A stretch of DNA of 23,736 nt. Source: DASXVX01 sp036504075 (GTDB lineage: Bacteria; Bacillota; Sulfobacillia; Symbiobacteriales; Symbiobacteriaceae). The DNA is taken from NCBI GenBank assembly GCA_036504075.1, contig DASXVX010000069.1, positions 1 through 23,736 of the forward strand, in the 5' to 3' direction. Under the pieces are notes generated by a model. The model was not told the origin of the DNA, searched no databases, and saw only the letters and a list, made by a program, of their open reading frames with translations. Below, one piece after another: positions 1-6,346 of the stretch; the stretch's first letter is position 1; each line of letters opens with the position of its first letter. Made by a program: the position numbers and the translations under genes.

Positions 1-30
1 CCGCACGCCCCGTCACCGGGGCGCACTGCC

Positions 31-58
31 CAAGTGGGATTTCCACTTGTTTGTCTTT
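31..58 (+). terminator. Rho-independent terminator-like hairpin
   Basis: A perfect 7-bp stem (CAAGTGG at 31-37, CCACTTG at 43-49) with a 5-nt loop is followed by a T-rich run on the plus strand (50-58). It probably ends a plus-strand gene lying to the left of the window, which I cannot see. Confidence 0.5.
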
Positions 59-135
59 CAGTTACAAGACCGAACAGGATAAACGGCCTTGGGAGGACTT
101 GAACCTCCTGACTTGCATGACTGCGAGGCGCACCG

Positions 136-167
136 CGAAAACGAGACGGTCAGAACGACCGTCTCGT
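136..167 (-). terminator. Terminator of the ferredoxin gene
   Basis: An 11-bp perfect stem (141-151 with 157-167, loop AGAAC) reads on the minus strand into TTTTCG. It begins 15 nt beyond the ferredoxin stop codon, so it most likely terminates that transcript. The rest of 1-182 holds no gene I can support. Confidence 0.8.
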
Positions 168-182
168 GATTTTCCGTATGAA

Positions 183-470
183 TTAGCCTGGCTTGACCCA
201 GCCCTCGGTGTTCTTCAGCGAACCGCCGGGATGAATCTTGTTGAACTTCGCCACCAGGCTGTCCGTGGTGTCGGTGTTGTCGTCATCCGGGATGATGGCT
301 TCCACCGGGCAGACGGAGATGCACTGGGACTCGCCGTAGAAGCCGTAGCACTCGGTGCACTTCTCGGGCTCGATCACATAAATGGAATCGCCGGCGCTGA
401 TCGCCTCGTTGGGGCACTCGGGTTCGCAAGCGCCGCAGGAGATACAAGAGTCGATGATTTTAACGGCCAT
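183..470 (-). CDS. 2[4Fe-4S] ferredoxin, YfhL/Alvin type
   Basis: This is a 95-residue cytosolic electron carrier. The first cluster motif is CISCGACEPECP (Cys 9, 12, 15, 19). The second has the long spacing of Alvin/YfhL-type ferredoxins: Cys 38 and 41, then eight residues, then Cys 50 and 54. The C-terminal tail of about 35 residues is usual for this type. The frame is open 24 codons further upstream, but I chose the ATG at 470 because AGGGGG lies about 8 nt before it and the homologous start MAVKI begins there. It lies downstream of AOR and MoaD but has its own promoter at 580-609 and a terminator after it. Inference: it could accept electrons from the neighbouring AOR, although the separate promoter means it may serve other enzymes too. 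Confidence 0.93.
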   Translation of the reverse strand: MAVKIIDSCISCGACEPECPNEAISAGDSIYVIEPEKCTECYGFYGESQCISVCPVEAIIPDDDNTDTTDSLVAKFNKIHPGGSLKNTEGWVKPG

Positions 471-579
471 TGGTATTTCCCCCTTCGTGAAGATAAACCG
501 AACTTCAGCCGGCGAAACACCGGCGTTTTGGGCAGAGGCCAACTCAAAAGGTTAGTTGACCGGATCTCAACTGTTTACT

Positions 580-609
580 AGCATACCCATCGAAATGCCC
601 ACCCGTCAA
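580..609 (-). promoter_or_regulatory. Sigma-A-type promoter of the ferredoxin gene
   Basis: On the minus strand TTGACG (604-609) and TATGCT (580-585) are separated by 18 nt, matching the housekeeping consensus at 5/6 and 4/6 positions. The predicted start is near 573, giving a leader of about 100 nt before the ferredoxin ATG. No good terminator was seen between the MoaD-like gene and this site, so read-through from the AOR transcript is also possible. Confidence 0.6.
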
Positions 610-660
610 GGGTTTCGGGTAGTTTTTAATGGTGATATTGACTCTCAACAAAAGCGTTTT

Positions 661-897
661 TCAGTCGCCGCCCTCCGCCTGACGGAGGACCGCCACCTCG
701 TCACCGGCGCGCAAAATCGCCGATTCCGGCACGTTTCGCCCGTTCACGAGAATGGCCAGCCCCGGCTCCGAAATCCCCAGAACCCGAGGCAGGTCGGCGG
801 CGGTCGTCCCTTCCGGCAGGCGTTCGTCCCCTCGCCAGGGAGCCTGGCCACGGAACCGGAGGTACACTTCCAGGTGTATGCTCAGTCCGTCTCCCAT
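661..897 (-). CDS. MoaD/ThiS-like ubiquitin-fold protein
   Basis: This 78-residue protein has the small beta-grasp pattern of MoaD/ThiS sulfur carriers: an N-terminal LEVYLRFRG strand, a central ISEPGLAILVNGRNV segment and AGDEVAVLRQAEGGD at the end. In MoaD and ThiS the C-terminal Gly-Gly is adenylated and thiocarboxylated. Here the pair (Gly 76-77) is followed by one extra Asp. The ATG at 897 lies 16 nt inside the end of the AOR gene, with GGGAGGAGG upstream, so translation is probably coupled. MoaD-like genes commonly accompany tungsten aldehyde oxidoreductases and are thought to help make the pterin cofactor. That role here is inferred from position; a different protein-modifier role is possible. 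Confidence 0.85.
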   Translation of the reverse strand: MGDGLSIHLEVYLRFRGQAPWRGDERLPEGTTAADLPRVLGISEPGLAILVNGRNVPESAILRAGDEVAVLRQAEGGD

Positions 898-2609
898 ATG
901 CGGTCGAGTTCCTCCTCCCGAATGTCGAAAACCGCCCCATGCGGCGCCAACGGGGTCGTGCGCATCCACTCCGGAATTCGGTCGGTCGCGGGCCCCAGCC
1001 CGGCCGCCCGGTTGAAAGCTACCTCCGCCTTGATGGTATCCAGGGCCAGCTGCCGCACCTGCGCGGCGGAAATCGGCTCGCCGAACCGGGCTTCGTACAT
1101 GGCCCGGATATTCTCCGCGACCTGTTCGTAGATTTTGCCGGCGAACGCGCAGAAGCCGAGGGAATCCAGGGCAGCCGCCATGATTTGCGCCTCCCGGCTC
1201 AGCGCCACCTTGCCGGCCGGATCCAGGTGGTCCGTTTTCGCGCCAATGGTCTGGCCGGCGGTATGATCGGCGCCCATGGGGCTGGTGGCGTAGGTGACGC
1301 CGTTCCCTTTGATGACGCGCGGATCGTAGGCCGCCATCGTCTGCCCCTTGACGCAAGGTACCTCCCGGACGCCCAGGACCCGCCCGACCATCGCGGCGCC
1401 TGCGCCAATCAGTTTGCCCAAAATGCCGCCCGAACGCATCTGCGCAAAAATGTCCAGCACGCCGTCCACATCGCCGAAGCGCAGGACGCCGCCCTGCATG
1501 GCCACGCCGATGGCCCCGCCGGTTTCAATCGTGTCGACGCCAAGGTCGTTGCAGGCCTCGGTAAACCGGGCGATCACGTCGAAATCATAGATTTCCAGGT
1601 TCGCACCCAACAGGGTGTTCGTCTCAAACTCCATGGAGGAGGTGACTTCCCGGCCTTCCCGGTCCGCCCAGACGTTGGAGCACTGAATCACGCAGCCGGT
1701 CATGCAGGAGTGGCTGTTCAGCCCGCCCCGTGCCTTGATCACTTCCGCCATGTGCAGCCCGGTAATCGCCTCGGTGGCCGGGTCCTGCCCCCGGCTGAAG
1801 TTCCGGATGGGCAGCCCGCCCAGCTTGTTGACGAACTCCAGCGTTGTGGCGGTACCCAGCTTCCGATACCGGTCGATGGCCGGGCTATCCCGCAGCGCCC
1901 TGACGTACACCCGCGTTTCGCTCCGCCAGAGCGCCGGATCGACCAGCGCCGGCGCCACGTTCGGCCCGGGGTCCAGGACCACCACGGCCTTCAGCCCCTT
2001 GGAACCCATGACCGCGCCCAGGCCGCCCCGGGCGCACAGGCGCGCGGGCCGTCCCTCCGGGTCCGTATTGGCGATGCCCGCCACCTGCATGAGTTGTTCA
2101 CCTGCCGGCCCGATCAGCGCCAGGGCCGCCTTCTCGCCGAACCGCTCCCGCAGCCGGCTTGCTGCGGCGTAGGTGCCCAGGCCGATCAGATCACCCGCCG
2201 GCTCCAGCCGGCACTCGCCCCCGCCGATCACGGCGATGAGCCAGTCGCCCGCCGTCGCCTGCCCCTCGATGATGACCGCCCGCAGTCCGTGCTGGGCCAG
2301 CCGCCAGCCGGTATTGCCGCCGGCGTTGGCCTCCTTGATGCCCCCCGTGAGCGGGCTCTTGGCCCCGGCGGAAATGCGGCTGGAACTGGAGACAACGGTG
2401 CCCGAGAGCAACCCGGGCGCCAGCACCAGCTTATTGCCGGGTGAGAGCGCATCGCAGGTCGGGTCCACTTCGGCACTGACGATGGCCGAGGTCAGCGCCC
2501 GTCCGCCCAGGTACCGGTAGCAATCGGGCAGGGGCTCAAACCGGGCCGCCTGGCTCCCCATATCGATTCGCAACATCTGTTCCACAGCGAAGCCCCCTTC
2601 CAACAGCAT
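882..2609 (-). CDS. aor: Aldehyde:ferredoxin oxidoreductase family protein (tungsten/molybdenum pterin)
   Basis: The 575-residue product has the length and layout of the AOR family, which interconverts aldehydes and carboxylic acids using a bis-pterin tungsten or molybdenum centre and a [4Fe-4S] cluster, with ferredoxin as partner. The N-terminal domain carries MLRIDMGS and YLGGRALT (residues 12-40). Cys 302, 306 and 310, with Cys 487, are the probable cluster ligands; the spacing CxxxCxxxC is one residue longer than the classical CxxC start. TSPMGADHTAG (442-452) and DSLGFC (482-487) are family pterin-site motifs. Two ATGs stand in tandem (2612 and 2609); I chose the second because GGAG lies 6 nt before it, and the first adds only one Met. 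The frame is open further upstream without family similarity. The real substrate cannot be told from sequence. Confidence 0.9.
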   Translation of the reverse strand: MLLEGGFAVEQMLRIDMGSQAARFEPLPDCYRYLGGRALTSAIVSAEVDPTCDALSPGNKLVLAPGLLSGTVVSSSSRISAGAKSPLTGGIKEANAGGNTGWRLAQHGLRAVIIEGQATAGDWLIAVIGGGECRLEPAGDLIGLGTYAAASRLRERFGEKAALALIGPAGEQLMQVAGIANTDPEGRPARLCARGGLGAVMGSKGLKAVVVLDPGPNVAPALVDPALWRSETRVYVRALRDSPAIDRYRKLGTATTLEFVNKLGGLPIRNFSRGQDPATEAITGLHMAEVIKARGGLNSHSCMTGCVIQCSNVWADREGREVTSSMEFETNTLLGANLEIYDFDVIARFTEACNDLGVDTIETGGAIGVAMQGGVLRFGDVDGVLDIFAQMRSGGILGKLIGAGAAMVGRVLGVREVPCVKGQTMAAYDPRVIKGNGVTYATSPMGADHTAGQTIGAKTDHLDPAGKVALSREAQIMAAALDSLGFCAFAGKIYEQVAENIRAMYEARFGEPISAAQVRQLALDTIKAEVAFNRAAGLGPATDRIPEWMRTTPLAPHGAVFDIREEELDRIWETD

Positions 2610-2622
2610 CATTTTCTCCACC

Positions 2623-2637
2623 GGAGCCGAAGGCTCC
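2623..2637 (-). promoter_or_regulatory. Small hairpin just upstream of the AOR ribosome binding site
   Basis: GGAGCC and GGCTCC form a 6-bp perfect stem with a 3-nt loop, ending a few nucleotides before the GGTGGAG ribosome binding site of the AOR gene. It could modulate initiation or be chance. It is far too small to be a molybdenum-cofactor riboswitch. Confidence 0.3.
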
Positions 2638-2708
2638 TGCGCATCGAATCGCGGCAGCCATGGGTATGGTAGAATGGAAGTAACCTGTGCCGGAAGGGGG
2701 AGCAAGAA

Positions 2709-3170
2709 GTGGGTGCAACAACCGAAGCTCCGAGCCAACTCTCGGCAGAGCTGGTTGCGTTTCTGCAAGGCCCACAGTTGGTGCTGGTGACCACAATGGA
2801 CCTGGAAACCAAGTGGCCCAGCAACAACCTGATTACCTGGGTGCTCGCGAAGGATGAACGGACCGTGCGCCTGGCGGCCGACGCCAAGGGCCGGATTCTC
2901 AACAACATCCGCGCCGACAACCGGGTGCTCTTGACCGTCATGACCCAGGGCGCCTGCCACACCGTCCAGGGCACCGCCCGGGTGGTCGCCGATGAGCTTC
3001 AGGGCCCCAGCCTCAAGCTCGGCTGCGCCGAAGTCGAAGTCCAGGCGGTCCGTGACGTCACGTTCTGGGGCGGCAAAATCACCGCCGAGCCGCAGTACGT
3101 CGTCACCTACGACTGTGCCGTCAAAGAAAAACTCGACACCGCCGTCTTTGGTGCCATGCGGACACTGTAA
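2709..3170 (+). CDS. Pyridoxamine 5'-phosphate oxidase-like flavin split-barrel protein
   Basis: The 153-residue product resembles small FMN- or F420-binding split-barrel proteins. It has the LVLVTTMD strand (residues 24-31), then PSNNLITWVLAKDERTVRLAADAKGRILNNIRADNRVLLTV, which is the typical nucleotide-binding and strand pattern, and then QGTARVV. The GTG start is supported by AGGGGGAG 7 nt upstream. It is transcribed divergently from AOR, with about 100 bp between the two starts, and ends at a strong terminator. Members of this superfamily reduce or bind flavins, F420, haem or unknown ligands. No substrate can be named here. A second member lies at 12872-13354. Confidence 0.75.
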   Translation: MGATTEAPSQLSAELVAFLQGPQLVLVTTMDLETKWPSNNLITWVLAKDERTVRLAADAKGRILNNIRADNRVLLTVMTQGACHTVQGTARVVADELQGPSLKLGCAEVEVQAVRDVTFWGGKITAEPQYVVTYDCAVKEKLDTAVFGAMRTL

Positions 3171-3182
3171 GACGGAACCGAA

Positions 3183-3227
3183 CAGCGGCAGGAGCGCCCC
3201 ACCGGGGCCTCCTGCCGCTGCTGTTTT
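3183..3227 (+). terminator. Strong terminator after the flavin split-barrel gene
   Basis: A perfect 12-bp stem (3183-3194 with 3209-3220) is extended by an inner GCCCC/GGGGC stem and followed by CTGTTTT on the plus strand. It lies between two convergent genes and also begins about 14 nt beyond the stop codon of the minus-strand PrdB-like gene, so it may serve both; the minus-strand side lacks a T-run. Confidence 0.85.
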
Positions 3228-3234
3228 GGATTCC

Positions 3235-3939
3235 TCAGGGATTGTAGCCCGGGAACGTCAGCGTCCGGACGGCGCCCGGCATGTGCAGCTCTTCCAGCTG
3301 CCGGAGCGCCGTCATGAGCACCTCCCGCTGCAGCGGAACGTTGCCGGCCGTGCCCAGGGAATGTCCCCATTTGAACCCGTCGGGGTGAATCGCCCGCGGC
3401 GGGCGCTGGTTTTCGGAGGATTCCTTGTCCGTGGTGATCAGCACGGTCGGAATCCCGACCGTTTCAATGGCCCGCTGAACCGCAACGACCGTGCGGTGAC
3501 AGAGCGGTCAGCCGGCGGTGAGCAGCACCGCATCGACCGGTGACCGCTCCAGCTCCCTGGCCACGGCGGGAGCGGTTTCATCGTAGTACTTCTTGAGGCG
3601 CAGGCTGTAACCCATCAATGTGAGGTGCTTCTCGGAAACGCCGCCGATAAACCCTTCGGCCGCCAGTTCACGCAGCCGGTCGATCGGAAAGATGACGTTC
3701 ATGTCCTGCCGGGCCTGCGACCGATCGTAGTGCTCATCCGGCGCCCCGTGCGTGATCATGAGATCCGCCACGGAAACGTTGCCCGGCAACTCCCGCCACG
3801 TGTCGTCGCCCTGGGTGTTGAAGGGCTCCTGCCCCTTGAGGTGCACCCCGGCGGTCGAAACGATGGCAATCGTCAGCTCGGAAAGCGGCCGGCTGACCGG
3901 CGTATACGGAACGCAGCGGCGTGACAGTTCAGCTGGCAT
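3235..3939 (-). CDS. PrdB-like selenoprotein (glycine/betaine/sarcosine/D-proline reductase selenoprotein B family), in-frame UGA
   Basis: Read through the UGA at 3508-3510, the gene encodes 234 residues, the size of D-proline reductase PrdB. Family landmarks occur on both sides of the UGA: TIAIVSTAGVHL (23-34), GDDTWRELPGNVSVADLMITHG, FPIDRLRELAAEGFIGGV, then VDAVLLTAG, UGA as residue 144, then PLCHRTVVAVQRAIETVGIPT. PrdB proteins have U-G-T-C-H-R at this spot, so UGA is read as selenocysteine, giving a Sec-x-x-Cys motif (144-147). The ATG at 3939 has GAGGAGG 7 nt upstream. It lies 40 nt downstream of prxU, in the same direction. The PrdA proprotein and other prd or grd genes are absent from the window, so proline or glycine reduction is not supported; a thiol/selenol redox role is inferred. 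The gene ends at a second UGA, placed where family members stop. Confidence 0.88.
3479..3497 (-). promoter_or_regulatory. Candidate bacterial SECIS hairpin of the PrdB-like gene
   Basis: Ten nucleotides beyond the UGA the mRNA can form a perfect 5-bp stem (ACCGC with GCGGU) closing a 9-nt loop that contains GG. Bacterial SECIS elements sit inside the coding region at about this distance from the UGA and carry a G near the start of the loop. The structure is judged by eye, not folded. Confidence 0.5.
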
Positions 3940-3979
3940 GACCGAACCTCCTCGTAGCCGGACTCCAGGGGTCAGGCCG

Positions 3980-4486
3980 CTACTTGTTGTTCACTTTGCG
4001 GAGAATCTCGAAAATCTCCTCGTTGTCGGGCTGCTTGTCGATCGGATGGACGTCGATAAACTGGATGACGCCCTCCTTGTCGATAACGAACAACGACCGT
4101 TCTGCAGCACCCATGGCGGGCTGGCCCGCATCGGTCCGCAGGACGCCGAACGCCTCGGCCGCCTTGCCGTGGGGGTAGAAGTCGGACAGCAGCGGATAGT
4201 CGATGCCGCCCAGCGACTTCGCCCAGGCCTTGTGACTCGGAATCGAATCCACGCTAATACCCAGAACCTGGGTATTGTGCTCCTCGAAACGAGACATTTC
4301 GTCCTCGTACGAGGGCATTTGCGCGCTTCAAACGGGGGTCCAGTCGAGCGGGTAGAACGCGATGAACACGTTCTTGCCCCGCAGGTCGCTCAACTTCACT
4401 TCGGTGTCCAGGTGGGACTTCAAAGTGAAGTCAGGCGCCTTGTCCCCGACCTTCAGGGTCCTGGTCGTGGTTGCACCTTTGGGCAT
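3980..4486 (-). CDS. prxU: Selenocysteine-containing peroxiredoxin (AhpC/TSA family), in-frame UGA
   Basis: Read through the UGA at 4328-4330, the gene encodes 168 residues, a normal peroxiredoxin length. VGDKAPDFTLKSH (13-25) is the family start. FYPLDWTPV (44-52) is followed by UGA as residue 53, exactly where the peroxidatic cysteine of the P-x-x-x-T-x-x-C motif belongs. After it come SAQMPSYEDEMSRFEEHNTQ, VLGISVDSIPSHKAWAKS and SLFVIDKEGVIQF, all typical. Sec-containing peroxiredoxins are known in clostridial amino-acid fermenters (PrxU). The product has no cysteine at all, so it would be a one-Sec peroxidase needing an outside reductant. The ATG at 4486 has GGGAGG 8 nt upstream. The next gene, 40 nt downstream, is the PrdB-like selenoprotein. 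An ordinary caller would report only the part after the UGA. Confidence 0.9.
4289..4314 (-). promoter_or_regulatory. Candidate SECIS region of prxU
   Basis: Two overlapping hairpins start 13-20 nt beyond the UGA. One is CCTC-GUAC-GAGG (4303-4314). The other pairs ACGAGGAC (4301-4308) with GUCUCGU (4289-4295) around the loop GAAAU, with one bulged G. They exclude each other. The second has a larger stem and a loop starting with G, as in bacterial SECIS elements. Which one forms is not known. Confidence 0.35.
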
Positions 4487-4555
4487 AAGCTAACCTCCCT
4501 ATGTAGTTACTGCCCGGGAAGTCCCCAGGCGAACAGTATGACCAAGCTACATGGT

Positions 4556-4579
4556 ACTATACTCTAGTCTCTTTGACTA
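4556..4579 (-). promoter_or_regulatory. Candidate promoter and operator of the prxU operon
   Basis: On the minus strand TATAGT (4556-4561) is a good -10 hexamer about 70 nt before prxU. No convincing -35 is present. Directly upstream lies a palindrome, TAGTC-5 nt-GACTA (4565-4579), occupying the spacer region. A weak -35 with a palindrome in the spacer is what one expects of an activator- or repressor-controlled promoter. The regulator is unknown, and no PerR-like box was recognised. Confidence 0.35.
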
Positions 4580-4660
4580 CTGTTTCGGCACCCCTTTTGC
4601 CCCATAATTCTTCGTAGACTAATGTATGTGCGAAAATCAGTCGCCGCCCGTCCTCTGCCC

Positions 4661-6346
4661 TTACAGCACCAGTTCCGCCCTGGCCTCCCCCGCCCGGGAC
4701 GTGCCGGCGGTCACGACCACCGAAGCGCCGGGGTTCGCCTCCACGAGCCAGTCTACCCATGTCTCGTTTCGAGCCGGCGTGCCGCCCGAGACCGCCCAGC
4801 CTTCCAGGTGGCCGATCTCCCGGCGGGCCTGACCGGAGAGCACCCGGACATCCCCACTGAGCCGGACTTCGATCGGCCGGGCGGTCTGCATGGCCCGCGC
4901 CATCTCGGTCACGTTGGTCGCCAGAGCGCCCACGTTGCGGACGCCGGCCGAAAGCTTGTACAGCCCATCGCCCACCCGCTCGGCTTTCAACGTCAGGGCA
5001 AGCCGGGGCGTCGAGAGCGCGTGCTGGAACGTGAACTGCGCCGCCCGGCAGATCTGTGCCACCAGCAGCGGCCCTTCGGGCGGGTTCTGCAGCGACCGCT
5101 TCATCTCCCAGCCGCCGATCTCCACCGGCCCGAGCTGCGGATGGTCGAACGGCTGCCAGTTCACGAACCCTTTCCCCCCCAGTTCGGCATCGTTCCAGGC
5201 CAGCAGTTTCCGGTGATGTGCCAGCGTCTCCGCCGATGTCTGCTCCAACAGCCCCTTCAGGCCGATCTGGGCGTAGCCCTGAGCGCCGGCCCGCAGGTCG
5301 GGGTTCCAGAGCTCAAACGTGAACGCCTGGATGCCCAGATGCTCGTAGGCCCAATCGTCGGCGCCTTTCACCAGGGCCTCCTGGCCCGGGTACCAGAACG
5401 CCTGGTACGTCGACTTGCAGGGGTGCCCGGTGATCCGGGTGCAGAGTTCGCCGATCCGCCGGAAGGACTCCAGGTCGGCGGCGTTCAGCTTGTCGTCCGG
5501 CCCGTTCGAGGGCGGCCGCAGCAGAATGCCCCCGGTGGTGTGGTAGGCCACGTACGCCCCAATGTTCGGATGTGCGAGCAGAAAATCGGCCACCGCCCGG
5601 GTCTCCGGCTCCGAAAGCGGGTACGGCCCGGCTCCCGGCTGCTTCCCCTCGGGGTTCCAGAACGCCGGGTAGTTGCGGTTGAAGTCGAGCCCCCAGGGCC
5701 GCCGGACCGGCGGGATCGCCTGGCCGTTCCAGTCGCCCTTGATGACCCCTTCGATGTACAGCTTGTAGAACTTCCCATCCCGGCTGTCGGGAGCGCGCCG
5801 CACCATCAGCCGGGGGTCCTGGTCGTCGATCTGCCAGTCCCCGTCCGGGTGCGGCAGGCGCATTTGCAGAATCGCCCCGTCGCCGTTCACGTCCTCCGGG
5901 TACAGCCCCGTCGGCAACTCCGCTTCCGGCGCCTGAGGCGGGTAGCGCTTCGGACTGGACCGCACCGCGTGGGGCGTCGTGAGGAACAGCTCCACGCCGT
6001 CCACCGCGATCCGCGGCAGCACGTAAAACGCCCGGGTGTCCAGGATCTCCGTCGCCACCGGATCGGCGCCGTACTGCGTCAGCAGCCAGTGGATCGTATA
6101 GAGCGCCGCCGCCCCGCCGGTCACCTCGCCGGCGTGGGTGTTGGCATCCACCAGGTAGCCGGGCTTTGCGGTATCCGGCCCGGTCTCCCGGTTGGTGAGC
6201 GTAACCGCCCAGACCGACCGGCCCGCCGCCGAGCGGGCAATCTCCGCCAGGGCGCACAGGCCCGGATACGCCGCTGCCCATTCCTGGAGCAACGCCGTCA
6301 GTTCAGCGTAGCGGCGGTAGCGCCCCGGGTCAAAAACCGCACTCAT
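4661..6346 (-). CDS. M14-family zinc carboxypeptidase, third of three tandem copies
   Basis: The product is 561 residues with an M14 domain in about the first 350 and a C-terminal region of about 200 residues shared by all three copies. The zinc site is complete: HAGE (His 71, Glu 74) and His 269 in AYHTTGG. The substrate-carboxylate motif DFNRNYP has Asn 223 and Arg 224, and Glu 345 in FTFELW is the catalytic base. No signal peptide is seen, so it probably acts in the cytosol on imported peptides. The ATG at 6346 overlaps the previous stop as ATGA, and the ribosome binding site is weak, so translation is coupled. It is likely a carboxypeptidase or D,L-type amidase. Specificity cannot be read. 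Confidence 0.85.
   Translation of the reverse strand: MSAVFDPGRYRRYAELTALLQEWAAAYPGLCALAEIARSAAGRSVWAVTLTNRETGPDTAKPGYLVDANTHAGEVTGGAAALYTIHWLLTQYGADPVATEILDTRAFYVLPRIAVDGVELFLTTPHAVRSSPKRYPPQAPEAELPTGLYPEDVNGDGAILQMRLPHPDGDWQIDDQDPRLMVRRAPDSRDGKFYKLYIEGVIKGDWNGQAIPPVRRPWGLDFNRNYPAFWNPEGKQPGAGPYPLSEPETRAVADFLLAHPNIGAYVAYHTTGGILLRPPSNGPDDKLNAADLESFRRIGELCTRITGHPCKSTYQAFWYPGQEALVKGADDWAYEHLGIQAFTFELWNPDLRAGAQGYAQIGLKGLLEQTSAETLAHHRKLLAWNDAELGGKGFVNWQPFDHPQLGPVEIGGWEMKRSLQNPPEGPLLVAQICRAAQFTFQHALSTPRLALTLKAERVGDGLYKLSAGVRNVGALATNVTEMARAMQTARPIEVRLSGDVRVLSGQARREIGHLEGWAVSGGTPARNETWVDWLVEANPGASVVVTAGTSRAGEARAELVL

Noticed and set aside
92..108. A tRNA T-arm-like hairpin on the minus strand (GGAGG, loop TTCAAGT, CCTCC).
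   Set aside because: No matching anticodon arm, D-arm or acceptor partner was found upstream on that strand and no CCA follows. It could be a tRNA remnant at an old integration site, but chance is as likely.
600..627. Plus-strand hairpin ACCCG/CGGGT followed by AGTTTTT as a terminator.
   Set aside because: No plus-strand gene precedes it, the stem is only 5 bp, and the region overlaps the ferredoxin promoter read on the other strand.
939..2444. Long open frame on the plus strand opposite AOR, and similar ones opposite the M14 peptidases (4622-6628, 6511-7992, 8022-9854) and oppA (21331-23226).
   Set aside because: Their products are Arg-, Pro- and His-rich, resemble no family and run antisense to well-supported genes. 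Such frames are common in GC-rich DNA.
2610..2708. A molybdenum-cofactor riboswitch upstream of AOR.
   Set aside because: The leader is under 100 nt and shows only one small hairpin; the multi-helix structure of that riboswitch has no room.
3235..4486. Reading the two UGA-interrupted genes as pseudogenes.
   Set aside because: In both genes the UGA falls exactly on the known catalytic Sec/Cys site of its family, similarity continues without frame change on both sides, and ribosome binding sites are intact.
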